Assembly: GCF_022133705.1 (NCBI RefSeq)
Contig: NZ_JAKNHJ010000010.1
Location: forward strand, 1-64,000
Origin: Varibaculum cambriense
GTDB taxonomy: Bacteria; Actinomycetota; Actinomycetes; Actinomycetales; Actinomycetaceae
Direction of reading: 5' to 3'
DNA: 64,000 bases
This document shows, one piece after another, positions 35,636-44,360 of this stretch. Numbering within the stretch: the stretch's first letter is position 1; each line of letters starts with the position of its first letter. The translations under genes and the position numbers were made by a program. The notes beneath the pieces were generated by a model. The model was given only the letters and a program-made list of their open reading frames with translations. It was not told the origin of the DNA and ran no database searches.

Positions 35636-36874
35636 TCAAGAACAATCGTATTCTTCCTTTGGAGGCGTTAACCCCCGACTTTTCGTTAACGATGACTCGT
35701 TTATTAACCGAATATAGGCTTGCGCATCCTCGATAGCATTGTAAGTCGTATCGTGTGCTCCTATGATTCTCCAGTATTGAGTTAGACTGCTTGCAGGGAT
35801 AATACGTTTCGCGATTGCGCGCAGCAAGTGAATAGGGGCTAGCTTCCCGAACTTATCAACAGCCAGCAAGGTGTTGGTGGCCGGATTTTCTTTGATCCTG
35901 GCCGCCAATACAGCCAGATTCCTCAGATACCTTAAGGGATCTTTTGGATCTCGCAAGTTACGCAGAGCCATTCTAGAGGGCATATCCAGAGAGAGCTTAG
36001 TGGGATTTCCAAAGTTTTTGTATACCATCTCCCTTAGCTTCTGGAGCGCCTCAACAGAATTTTTTGCGTGGAACGCATCATAGGACACGAACCCCAGGAA
36101 CCATCCCAATAATTCAGCTTTATATTGAGAGAATAGCCCCATCTGGTTCCAATGTTGAAATACCTTTTTAGCTAGCAGAAGATGCTTCTCAAACATCTCA
36201 GAAGCATCTTGTATCTGCCAAAACATGGCAGATCCGGTTCTTTCAGCTCTATAGGTATAGAGCGTTTTTTCGATAGTAACCGTCAACTCTGCTCTAGCGT
36301 ATGCGTCTAAATAGAATAACTGATCTTCCCCAATCGCCAACTCCTCGTCAAAGCGTAAAGAATGCTTGTCGATGAATGAACGGGAAAAAGCTGATAGCCA
36401 AATATAGGGTCTTTCTCTAGCCTTTTTAAACAAGTTTTTATCAAACCCGTGCGCCACTGACTGCTTGGGGGAAAGAGCGTTCCTTAACCAGGGCGAAGGT
36501 TGCCCAAAGGTAATCCCGCTGGCGCCGAAGGTTAAAATATCTGGTTTATTATTGGCAAAGGCTTGTGCCACCACTTTGCAGGCACCGGGTACCAGAAAGT
36601 CATCAGCATCCACAAACATGATGATCTCACCAGTTGCAGTGTCCAACCCCCGGTTACGAGCAGCAGATACACCACTATTCGGCTGGTTAATAACCGTAAT
36701 CCTTGGATCTAGCTGCGCTGATATCTCTAACAGAGACGATGATGCGTCTGAAGAACCATCGTTAATACAGATAATCTCTAAATCAGAAAAATCTTGTTTC
36801 CGGATAGATTCTAGGCATCGGGGTAGATATTTCTCAACGTTATAAACGGGTACGATTACAGATATCCTTGGCAC
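35636..36874 (-). CDS. Family 2 glycosyltransferase
   Basis: A 412-residue GT-A enzyme: ISVIVPVYNVEKYLPRCLESI at 4-24, CINDGSSDAS at about 35-44, NSGVSAARNRGL at 65-76 and FVDADDFL at 86-93 (DxD metal site). The C-terminal approximately 200 residues are helical, with no membrane segment. It overlaps the upstream gene (36840-37955) by 35 bp, so the two GT2 enzymes are co-expressed. It resembles capsule-type transferases in the same cluster class; donor and acceptor unknown. Confidence 0.88.
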   Translation of the reverse strand: MPRISVIVPVYNVEKYLPRCLESIRKQDFSDLEIICINDGSSDASSSLLEISAQLDPRITVINQPNSGVSAARNRGLDTATGEIIMFVDADDFLVPGACKVVAQAFANNKPDILTFGASGITFGQPSPWLRNALSPKQSVAHGFDKNLFKKARERPYIWLSAFSRSFIDKHSLRFDEELAIGEDQLFYLDAYARAELTVTIEKTLYTYRAERTGSAMFWQIQDASEMFEKHLLLAKKVFQHWNQMGLFSQYKAELLGWFLGFVSYDAFHAKNSVEALQKLREMVYKNFGNPTKLSLDMPSRMALRNLRDPKDPLRYLRNLAVLAARIKENPATNTLLAVDKFGKLAPIHLLRAIAKRIIPASSLTQYWRIIGAHDTTYNAIEDAQAYIRLINESSLTKSRGLTPPKEEYDCS

Positions 36875-37955
36875 GATTTAAAAGTCCCTTCCCTTTATTG
36901 AATACTTTTACCCCACCGGCATAGGCAAAGCCTACAAAGCCGCGATCTTGAATTACTCTACCAACTCGATGGCTTAAGGCTTCCCCCCGATTCCTATCAT
37001 GGTGGTATTTTTCCGGAAGAATCATAATTTTTTGCATATCCAGCAACTTCCAGGGCTCGAACAACCGAATGTCCACGTTTCCCTGCGTAAAATCGTCCAG
37101 GAACATTGCACGTCCTTTACGCAACACCTCCACCTTGTGCTCCGCGGCGACTCTTTCATAGTTCCAGATCAACGCATCGTAAAGCATCTTGACTTTTACG
37201 GGTGAAAACGTCTTCTGCTTTTCAGGATCGGTTTCCAGCCAACGGCTAATCTCCCGATATTCATTAAACAGAGCGTCCACTTTACCAGGAGAGTTTACTG
37301 AAGAGTTTTCGTTATCTTGCCGGTAATGCACAAATGCATCATGCAAATAGTAGACCTTGTGGGTGGAAGCCCAAACTTTAAAAGTAAAGCTGGTGTCTTG
37401 GAAAGAAGCACCGGGGGTTTCTAAAAACGAGATTTTTTCTGTATCCAGGAAAGACTTACGATAAATCGCAGACCAAATCGAAGGCTTAGTATAAAAAATA
37501 AATGGATCGCTGGCGGGATCAGCTATTTTCTCGCTCTTCCTTCCCGGTATCGCCTCAAAAAACTCGTTACGCTTTATGGGAATAGACCAGTACATCCAGA
37601 AGTTAGCTTTAACCACATCTGCTCCGGTGCTACTAATAGCCTGGTGTAGTTTGCTAAGCGCATCCTCTTCCATGAAATCATCCGATTCCAAAATCGCTAC
37701 ATAATCGCCCTGCGCTGCTTCCAGCCCGCGGTTCATGGACGCGCCGTATCCAGAGTTTTCCTTGTCAATGACTTTAAAACGGGAATCCTTATTCAGGAAA
37801 TGCTCGATGATGTCACGTGAGCCATCTGTTGATCCATCATTAATACAGATAAACTCAGCTTGTTTGAAGTCCTGTGCAGCCAAACTTCCCAAACATTCCG
37901 ACAAGTACTTCTCTACGTTATATATAGGAACCAATACTGATACCAATGGTTTCAT
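36840..37955 (-). CDS. Family 2 glycosyltransferase
   Basis: A 371-residue GT-A enzyme: VSVLVPIYNVEKYLSECLGSL at 5-25, CINDGSTDGS at about 36-45, NSGYGASMNRGL at 66-77 and ILESDDFMEEDAL at 88-100, where the metal site is ESDD rather than DxDD. The remaining part is helical and ends in a basic, amphipathic tail. It overlaps the downstream GT2 gene by 35 bp. The two proteins share their first approximately 110 residues closely enough to suggest a duplication followed by divergence of the C-terminal halves. Confidence 0.87.
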   Translation of the reverse strand: MKPLVSVLVPIYNVEKYLSECLGSLAAQDFKQAEFICINDGSTDGSRDIIEHFLNKDSRFKVIDKENSGYGASMNRGLEAAQGDYVAILESDDFMEEDALSKLHQAISSTGADVVKANFWMYWSIPIKRNEFFEAIPGRKSEKIADPASDPFIFYTKPSIWSAIYRKSFLDTEKISFLETPGASFQDTSFTFKVWASTHKVYYLHDAFVHYRQDNENSSVNSPGKVDALFNEYREISRWLETDPEKQKTFSPVKVKMLYDALIWNYERVAAEHKVEVLRKGRAMFLDDFTQGNVDIRLFEPWKLLDMQKIMILPEKYHHDRNRGEALSHRVGRVIQDRGFVGFAYAGGVKVFNKGKGLLNRAKDICNRTRL

Positions 37956-38228
37956 CGATATTCCCCTCTAAGCTTCTCGTCTAACTTCCAGGCAAATGAC
38001 CGTCATTATCAACAGTTATTCCAGCATTCAACCCCGATGTATTCGAATTAAGTTACCGTCACTGCGACAACTGTCTGTTTTACTATTAACAGACTATCCA
38101 GTTTCGAGTACTTTTGGAGTCAGACTAGCCTGAAACGTGAATTTCTTAGACAGCTTTCAAAGGCATCAGCGGTAGCTAAGAAGTTGCATATCTCTTCCTC
38201 CGCCCTCATCTTTGCGAAACTAGTATCA

Positions 38229-38240
38229 TGTCAATTGACA
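38229..38240. promoter_or_regulatory. Perfect 12-bp palindrome before the aldo/keto reductase
   Basis: TGTCAATTGACA is an exact inverted repeat 24 bp upstream of the start codon, in the region expected for the promoter or transcription start. It is a candidate operator; the regulator is unknown. Confidence 0.5.
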
Positions 38241-38264
38241 GTACAATTACTTTTGGAGGAGATA

Positions 38265-39206
38265 ATGTACCAGGTTAAGGGCACGGAACTTTCAGTTTTT
38301 GAACTGGCTTTAGGGGCTAACACTTTTGGTTGGACTAGCGATAAGGATGATTCCTTTGCGGTAATAGATGCGTACCGGGAAGCAGGCGGGAACTTCATTG
38401 ATACTGCCGATGTTTATTCTGCCTGGGGCGAAGGGCTAAAAGGCGGAGAATCCGAGACCGTAATTGGCGAATGGCTGCGCGAGCGCAAAGCACGTGACCA
38501 GGTTGTTATCGCTACTAAGGTTAGCCAACACCCCGATTTTCCCGGTCTGTCCCCCGAAAATATTCAGGCTGCCTGTGAGGCTTCCCTCAAACGGCTACAG
38601 ACCGACTACATCGACCTGTATTACGCGCATTTCGATGACAATAAGACCCCTATCGCCGAGATGGCGAGGGCGTTCGATGCGCTAGTAAAAGCGGGCAAGA
38701 TCCGTTACGTGGCCATGTCAAACTTTTCCCCTGCCCGGATGCGCGAATGGTTCCAGGTTGCTAAAGAGGAGAACCTGTCAGCACCAGTCGCGATCCAAAA
38801 TCAATACAACCTAGTCTACCGTAAAGAGTTTGAAGAAAACTACCAGCCTATTTGCAGCGAGTTCGGGGTTGCCGAGTTCACTTACTTCTCGCTGGCTTCC
38901 GGCTTCCTCACTGGAAAATACCGTAAAGCAGAAGACCTGGCCGGCAAAGACCGCAGCGATTTCCTATCGGAATACAATCGCCCTGAATCTTTTGCACTGG
39001 TAGATACCCTGGTGAAGGTGGCTGAGGAACTCGGTTCTACCCCCACTGCAGTCTCGCTCGCCTGGCTGCGCGCCAAGGGCGTGGCTGCCCCGATTGCGTC
39101 CGCACGTAATCCGGAGCAGCTAAAGGATCTGGTGGCTTCCGTCAGCCTGAACCTACCAGCAACAGCGATTGCGACCCTAGACGAAAAATCACGACCTTTC
39201 GCCTAA
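38265..39206 (+). CDS. Aldo/keto reductase
   Basis: A 313-residue NADPH-dependent TIM-barrel oxidoreductase. Features: NFIDTADVYSAWG at about 44-56 with catalytic Asp and Tyr, VIATKVSQH with the Lys, DYIDLYYAHFDD with the His, and the cofactor-binding end PIASARNPEQLKDLV. It resembles the general stress or YghZ-like group. The start at 38265 has a very strong GGAGGAG site; the in-frame codons from 38184 belong to the untranslated region. It is probably not part of the glycan pathway. A palindrome just upstream may be its operator, and a strong terminator follows. Confidence 0.9.
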   Translation: MYQVKGTELSVFELALGANTFGWTSDKDDSFAVIDAYREAGGNFIDTADVYSAWGEGLKGGESETVIGEWLRERKARDQVVIATKVSQHPDFPGLSPENIQAACEASLKRLQTDYIDLYYAHFDDNKTPIAEMARAFDALVKAGKIRYVAMSNFSPARMREWFQVAKEENLSAPVAIQNQYNLVYRKEFEENYQPICSEFGVAEFTYFSLASGFLTGKYRKAEDLAGKDRSDFLSEYNRPESFALVDTLVKVAEELGSTPTAVSLAWLRAKGVAAPIASARNPEQLKDLVASVSLNLPATAIATLDEKSRPFA

Positions 39207-39232
39207 ATACATAGAAAGTAAAAAATTAAACT

Positions 39233-39274
39233 ACCGGCTTGGGTGAGGATGCACCTCACCCAAGCCGGTTTTTA
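39233..39274 (+). terminator. Rho-independent terminator after the aldo/keto reductase
   Basis: ACCGGCTTGGGTGAGG (39233-39248) pairs perfectly with CCTCACCCAAGCCGGT (39254-39269), followed by TTTTTAT. It can also act on the opposite strand, since an A run precedes it. Confidence 0.92.
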
Positions 39275-39350
39275 TATGACAGTAGATTGCATATATTTAT
39301 CGTGCTGCAATAGCATCCTTAGCAGGTTCACCTAGCGAAAGATCACCGAT

Positions 39351-41378
39351 ATGAGTTCTCCTGCCAATGCTGTAAATGACAAGACCCGGCGCTTCCGCCC
39401 CGAAATTCAAGGATTGCGCGCCCTCTGCGCCTTGCAAATCATAGTGTTCCACGCCTGGCAGGTAGGCTCCCCCATCGGGGTGGATGTATTCATCATGGTC
39501 TCTGCTTTCCTTTTAGCAGATTCCTTTATCCGCGGATCCGATGCTGGTAAGAGTTATTCCGTATGCAAACGCTGGATTCAAACATTCCGCCGCCTGCTTC
39601 CTCCCTTGGTGGTCACCATCCTCTTAGCGATCGCGTTAACCATCAAGTATCTACCGAAGACCAGGTGGATGGAGATCATCAACCAGTCCTGGCCATCCTT
39701 GTTTTACTACCAAAACTGGTATTTGCAGTCAGAGTTAGTCGACTATTTTGCTGCTGACCATTCCCTGTCCTCTCCGCTAATGCATATGTGGTGCATCGCA
39801 GTCCAAGGACAAATTTTCTTAATCTTCCCGGTAGTCTTCGCGGTAACCGCCCTGCTCTGCCGCAAATTAAAAATCTCCGTCCGCAAAGGGATTTTCACTG
39901 TTTTTTCTCTCTTAGCCCTGACTTCATTTGCCTGGTTACTAGTAAAGTTTTTCGACGGTACCGCTTCACAATACTATTTCGACACTCGCATTCGATTTTG
40001 GGAGTTCGCGATCGGAGTTTTAGCGGCTCTTGCTATGAACAGGGTTAAGGCCGGATCCAAATGGCATGACGCCCTGGGGTGGTTTTCCATCGCAATCATC
40101 GTGGTTTTCGGTCTGCTCTCCGTGGGCACCTACCCCGGTCCCATCTGCATCCTGCCCATAGTCGCAGCATGCCTAGTAATGCTATTTGTTCGCAGTGATT
40201 CGAACTCCAGCTCGGCACGGCTGTTGTCTTGCCGTCCTCTGGTATATATCGGGGACAATTCCTACGCCCTTTACCTGGTACACTGGCCAATCTTCGCGGT
40301 TTATATGGGTGCGCGTCAGCAGGCTAACCTTTCTCTTTTCGAGGGCGGATTCTTATTCCTAGTTTCCTTAGGGCTAGCAGTCCTTCTAACCGAGCTGGTT
40401 GATAACCCGGTACGTTCCCTGAAACTATTCAATAAGACCTGGCTGCATAAAGTCAGCGTTATTGTCTTGGCTTTGGCGGTTGGTGCCGGTGGCATTGCTA
40501 CCGCCTCTTGGCAGATAAACAAGCGAATCTCTCCCGCCAAGCACGTCACAGTTTCTAGTCACCCCGGCGCGCGAATCCTCCTACAGAAAAATCCGTCCAG
40601 CAGTTTTAAAGAAGATCCCTTGCCCGCTCCTGGAGAGCTAGGTAAACAGTGGGCAAGCCTGCCGTACCAATGTGACAGCGCATTTGCTGGGGCACCAGAT
40701 TTTGGAGAAGCCGCCGGTCATAACAATTCTTGTCGTCAGCTTCACCAGGAAGGTACTGATGGTGCTAATGTCCTGGTATTTGGTGATTCCCATGCCGAGC
40801 AGTATCTGCCCGCTATCCAAAAAACGGCAGAGAAACGCAACTGGAATTTAGCCGCGCTGCTAATGGGAGGCTGCAAGATCTCCCGTGACTTTGACGGCCA
40901 TGACGATACCTGCAAAAAATGGGTACAAGCCGGATTGGATTGGGCGTTAAATAAGGCAAAACCCGATGCGGTGATTATGGTTTCCACGCTTACGCAACCT
41001 GGTAGCCCTGATCAAGTATTACCTGGTCACCCCGATGTCGTGTCCGAGTTCCTGACAAAGGGGATAAAGGTAATAGGGATGCGCGACACCCCTAATTATT
41101 CTCAAAATATCTATGAGTGCGCTGTGTCAGTCCCTAATCCCCAGTCCTGTGGCGTCCCCTATGGACAGGTGTATTCGAAGACTCTTAACGGTCTGCCTGT
41201 AGAAAACCCTGGTTTCCATTTCGTGGATTTATCGCCGCAGATATGTCCCAACGATGCGTGCAGTCCCTTGGTCGGTAATCTTTACGTTTATATGGATCAT
41301 GACCACCTAACTAAGTATTATTCCCAGTCCTTAGAAGATTTCTTCACTCAGCAAACCAAGGGGATCCTGGAACCCTAG
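39351..41378 (+). CDS. Acyltransferase 3 with C-terminal SGNH domain (OatA/OafA-like)
   Basis: A 675-residue two-domain protein. The N-terminal acyltransferase 3 domain (about 12-365) has about 11 helices and starts RFRPEIQGLRALCALQIIVFHAW with its His, followed by GVDVFIMVSAFLLADSF. The extracellular SGNH hydrolase-like domain (about 430-670) has VLVFGDSHAEQYLP with the catalytic Ser and MDHDHLTKYYSQ, the Asp-x-x-His block. It should transfer O-acetyl groups onto extracytoplasmic sugars, either peptidoglycan or the island glycan. It is monocistronic between two terminators at the right edge of the glycan island. Confidence 0.92.
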   Translation: MSSPANAVNDKTRRFRPEIQGLRALCALQIIVFHAWQVGSPIGVDVFIMVSAFLLADSFIRGSDAGKSYSVCKRWIQTFRRLLPPLVVTILLAIALTIKYLPKTRWMEIINQSWPSLFYYQNWYLQSELVDYFAADHSLSSPLMHMWCIAVQGQIFLIFPVVFAVTALLCRKLKISVRKGIFTVFSLLALTSFAWLLVKFFDGTASQYYFDTRIRFWEFAIGVLAALAMNRVKAGSKWHDALGWFSIAIIVVFGLLSVGTYPGPICILPIVAACLVMLFVRSDSNSSSARLLSCRPLVYIGDNSYALYLVHWPIFAVYMGARQQANLSLFEGGFLFLVSLGLAVLLTELVDNPVRSLKLFNKTWLHKVSVIVLALAVGAGGIATASWQINKRISPAKHVTVSSHPGARILLQKNPSSSFKEDPLPAPGELGKQWASLPYQCDSAFAGAPDFGEAAGHNNSCRQLHQEGTDGANVLVFGDSHAEQYLPAIQKTAEKRNWNLAALLMGGCKISRDFDGHDDTCKKWVQAGLDWALNKAKPDAVIMVSTLTQPGSPDQVLPGHPDVVSEFLTKGIKVIGMRDTPNYSQNIYECAVSVPNPQSCGVPYGQVYSKTLNGLPVENPGFHFVDLSPQICPNDACSPLVGNLYVYMDHDHLTKYYSQSLEDFFTQQTKGILEP

Positions 41379-41449
41379 CGCTGCGAAAACCGCATCTTTA
41401 AGCCAGACTGAACTCGATAATCCCCGATAGGGGCTAATACACCCACCCA

Positions 41450-41510
41450 TAAAAATACTCCCGGGGCGGAGAGCTTTTGGGGGGTTATCCCAAAAGGCTC
41501 TCTGCCCCGG
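41450..41510 (-). terminator. Terminator between iolD and the glycan island
   Basis: CCGGGGCGGAGAGC-TTTTGGG pairs with CCCAAAAGGCTCTCTGCCCCGG (41461-41510) with one wobble and one bulge. On the minus strand it is followed by GAGTATTTTTATG, so it ends the iolC-J-B-D transcript 56 bp after the iolD stop. It may also stop the acyltransferase transcript. Confidence 0.8.
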
Positions 41511-41565
41511 AACTTTCGGGCGTTAGCCCGACTCATTCACTATTAGATTTGCCAGAGACTATTGG

Positions 41566-43467
41566 CTACTGCTTCCAGTAGTGACGCTGATCCACCAGCG
41601 CTTCCTCGTATTCTTTCCGAGCCTGCTGGGTGGATTCAATGCGCGAAACTTCCGGCACCGCCACGTCCCAGTACGAACAGTTCGGCGGGTTCGGACCAAA
41701 CAGGTTGGTCTCGATATGAATCATCACTGCCCGCTCAGATTTCTCCGCCTGGCGATAGGCATCCCGGAACTCTTCGATAGTGTGCACTTTCAGCACTTTA
41801 ATTCCCCAAGATTCCGCGTTCTTGGCGATATCTACCGGCAGTAGCTCCCCGTCCTCGTTATGGGGATTGCCATCACCCATCCGGTAGCGAGTTCCGAAAC
41901 GCTGAGAGCCGTGAGACTCCGAAAGCGAACCAATCGACGAGAACCCGTAGTTTTGCAACAAAACATAGATAACCTTGATGTTTTCCTGCACCACCGTCGC
42001 CAGTTCCATCGGTAGCATCTGGTAGGTTCCGTCCCCAACGATTGCCACCACTTCCGAATCCGGCAACGCCATCTTGACCCCCATAGCCGCGGGAATCTCG
42101 TATCCCATGCAGCTAAAGGCATACTCTACGTGGTATTGCACCGGAGTCTTCGCTTGCCACAGGCACTGCAAATCGCCTGGCATCGACCCGGCGGCGTTAA
42201 TCACCACATCGTTGTCGCCCATCATGTCGTTAAGAGCCCCGAACACCTCGGTTTGCGCCGGCAGCTCTTGGTCGTGCGCCCCGTAGCATTCGGCGGTCTT
42301 TTCGAACCAGTCTTCGCGCTCGCTGGCGATCTCGCGGCTGTAATCTTCGGATACCCGGTAATCCCCGAGTGCCTCTTTCAAAGCAGCCAGCGCCAACTTG
42401 GCGTCAGCCACCACCATTTCACCCGCGTGTTTAGCCGCATCGAAGGCTTTCACGTTGATGTTTACAAAGCGCACATCCGGGTTCTTGAACTGGGTGTGGG
42501 AAGCGGTAGTGAAGTCCGAGTAGCGAGTACCCACCCCGATCACCACATCTGCTTTATCCGCCAAATGATTTGCGCTATTGGCACCGGTAGAGCCGACGCC
42601 CCCTACGGCGCATTCATGGTCATAGTTGATGGCGCCTTTACCGGCCTGGGTATCGGATACCGGAATCCCGGTAGCGCTCGCCAAATCGCGTAGCTCCTGG
42701 GAGGCTTCCGCGTAGATCGTGCCCCCACCGGAAACAATCAGAGGACGCTTCGCCGACTTAATAATCGCTGCCGCCCGCGCCATCTCGGTCTCAGATACTG
42801 CCGGGCGGCGTACATGCCAAACCCGCTTTTCGAACATTTCTACCGGCCAATCGAAGGCTTCGGCCTGTACGTCTTGCGGCATTGCCAGCACTACTGCTCC
42901 GGTTTCGGCCGGGTCAGTCAGTACCCGCATGGCGTTCATCAAGGACGGCATTAGCTGTTCGGGCCGGTTGATCCGGTCGAAGAAACGTGAGACACAGCGG
43001 AACGCATCATTAACGGTTACGTCCAAAGAACGCGGATCCTCCAACTGCTGGAGCACCGGATCCGGGTAGCGGGTAGCGAACTGGTCAGAAGGCAGCAGCA
43101 ATACCGGCACCCGGTTAGTGGTGGCCAGCGCCGCGCCAGTCACCATATTCAAGGCGCCCGGACCAATCGAAGTGGTAACTGCCAGCGTCTGCAGCCGGTT
43201 CTTGGCTTTAGCGAAAGCCGCGGCCGCATGGACTGCGCCCTGCTCGTTACGCGGCATGTAGTATTCCATTACACCCCCATCAGGGGTGGAATCTAGTTCG
43301 TTTTGCAGCAGTGCCTGACCGATGCCACACACGTTGCCGTGTCCGAAAATCCCGAACGTACCCGGGATCAGGCGGTATTCTTTGCCGTCACGCTCGGAAT
43401 ACTGGTTGATTAAGAAGCGGATTGTCGCCTGCGCGGTGGTTAGGCGAACGGTCTCAAATTTTGCCAT
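41566..43467 (-). CDS. iolD: 3D-(3,5/4)-trihydroxycyclohexane-1,2-dione hydrolase
   Basis: A 633-residue ThDP-dependent enzyme that opens the ring of the diketo intermediate to 5-deoxy-glucuronate. Features: GTFGIFGHGNVCGIGQAL at 36-53, MPRNEQGAVHAA at 71-82 with the ThDP-activating Glu75, and VGDGTYQMLPMELATV at about 477-492 followed by N in VLLQNYGFSSIGSL, the GDG...N Mg-ThDP site. The start at 43467 has AAGGAGGAC upstream and lies 2 bp after the iolB stop; the longer in-frame reading from 43533 lies inside iolB. It is last gene of the iolC-J-B-D operon and is normally followed by iolE. Confidence 0.96.
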   Translation of the reverse strand: MAKFETVRLTTAQATIRFLINQYSERDGKEYRLIPGTFGIFGHGNVCGIGQALLQNELDSTPDGGVMEYYMPRNEQGAVHAAAAFAKAKNRLQTLAVTTSIGPGALNMVTGAALATTNRVPVLLLPSDQFATRYPDPVLQQLEDPRSLDVTVNDAFRCVSRFFDRINRPEQLMPSLMNAMRVLTDPAETGAVVLAMPQDVQAEAFDWPVEMFEKRVWHVRRPAVSETEMARAAAIIKSAKRPLIVSGGGTIYAEASQELRDLASATGIPVSDTQAGKGAINYDHECAVGGVGSTGANSANHLADKADVVIGVGTRYSDFTTASHTQFKNPDVRFVNINVKAFDAAKHAGEMVVADAKLALAALKEALGDYRVSEDYSREIASEREDWFEKTAECYGAHDQELPAQTEVFGALNDMMGDNDVVINAAGSMPGDLQCLWQAKTPVQYHVEYAFSCMGYEIPAAMGVKMALPDSEVVAIVGDGTYQMLPMELATVVQENIKVIYVLLQNYGFSSIGSLSESHGSQRFGTRYRMGDGNPHNEDGELLPVDIAKNAESWGIKVLKVHTIEEFRDAYRQAEKSERAVMIHIETNLFGPNPPNCSYWDVAVPEVSRIESTQQARKEYEEALVDQRHYWKQ

Positions 43468-43469
43468 CC

Positions 43470-44360
43470 TTAGTCCTCCTTGATGGTGGCGTTGGTCATG
43501 GGCAGACGGGGGTCGACTTCGCCGCCACCCCAATCTTCGGTGAGCCAGACATAGTCGGGATCAATAGTTACCAGCCAGGTGGCGTCCTCAGCAGGGCCGG
43601 CCATTACGTTCAAATAATACAGGTGGTATCCGGGCGCGGCTACGGACGGACCGTGCCAACCGTGCGGCATTACTACTACATCTCCGCTGTGTACCTCGGC
43701 GCACACATCAATAGTGTGTCCTTTAGAGGGGTAGATGCGTTGCAGTGCCATTCCGGTAGTGCCATTGGCAGCCGGCTTTACCTGGTAGTAATAGATTTCT
43801 TCCAAAATCCGTTCAGTTTCGGAATGCTCATCATGTTTGTGAGGAGGATACGAAGACCAGTTACCACCGGGAGTAATCACTTCGGTGACCAGCACGTGGT
43901 CAACCTCTACCGGATTGCCCATCGTGTAGTTGTGGACTTCCCGGGTGCAGTCGCCCTTACCGCGAATCATGGAGATGACTTCATCCTGGGGGCAGTAGCG
44001 CAGCGGTTTTTCGTTATTGGCCTTCGAGCTGGGCAGCGCGAACCGCCCGCCCTTTTCGCTGCTCACCGTAAAGGTGGTGTTAATCGGTACGTACAGGTAA
44101 TCGGTGATTTCACTCCAGATATCCTTACGTCCCTTGATTTCGAAAGTTTCACCGCCAACCTTAACCGTGCAGCCGCCCTCGAGAGGTAAAACCAGCAGTT
44201 CCGAATTACCGGAGGTGACCTCTTGGCTGGCTCCCGCCGGCAGATTCAAGACTTTCAGTCCCGAGAACTCCCAACCGGCTTTTTCCGGGGTTAAATCCAA
44301 TTCGTACTGGCCATTTTTTAGCTGACCGTCGCGGAATAAATAATTTTCGTTATTACTCAT
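43470..44360 (-). CDS. iolB: 5-deoxy-glucuronate isomerase
   Basis: A 296-residue bicupin that isomerises 5-deoxy-D-glucuronate to 2-deoxy-5-keto-D-gluconate. Diagnostic segments: YPPHKHDEHSETERILEEIYYYQ at about 174-196 with metal-binding His/Glu, VVVMPHGWHGPSVAAPGYHLYYLNVMAGP at about 238-266 with the second His set. Its ATG overlaps the stop of the upstream aldolase gene by 4 bp, so the two are translationally coupled. Length and motifs are standard. Confidence 0.96.
   Translation of the reverse strand: MSNNENYLFRDGQLKNGQYELDLTPEKAGWEFSGLKVLNLPAGASQEVTSGNSELLVLPLEGGCTVKVGGETFEIKGRKDIWSEITDYLYVPINTTFTVSSEKGGRFALPSSKANNEKPLRYCPQDEVISMIRGKGDCTREVHNYTMGNPVEVDHVLVTEVITPGGNWSSYPPHKHDEHSETERILEEIYYYQVKPAANGTTGMALQRIYPSKGHTIDVCAEVHSGDVVVMPHGWHGPSVAAPGYHLYYLNVMAGPAEDATWLVTIDPDYVWLTEDWGGGEVDPRLPMTNATIKED

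Noticed and set aside
38235-38264. TTGACA at 38235-38240 as a -35 box for the aldo/keto reductase
   Set aside because: A -10 at the right spacing would fall in the ribosome site (GATAAT next to the ATG); the hexamer is better explained as half of the palindrome.
42130-42693. 187-codon plus-strand frame opposite iolD
   Set aside because: Antisense shadow of a highly conserved gene; no recognisable domain.
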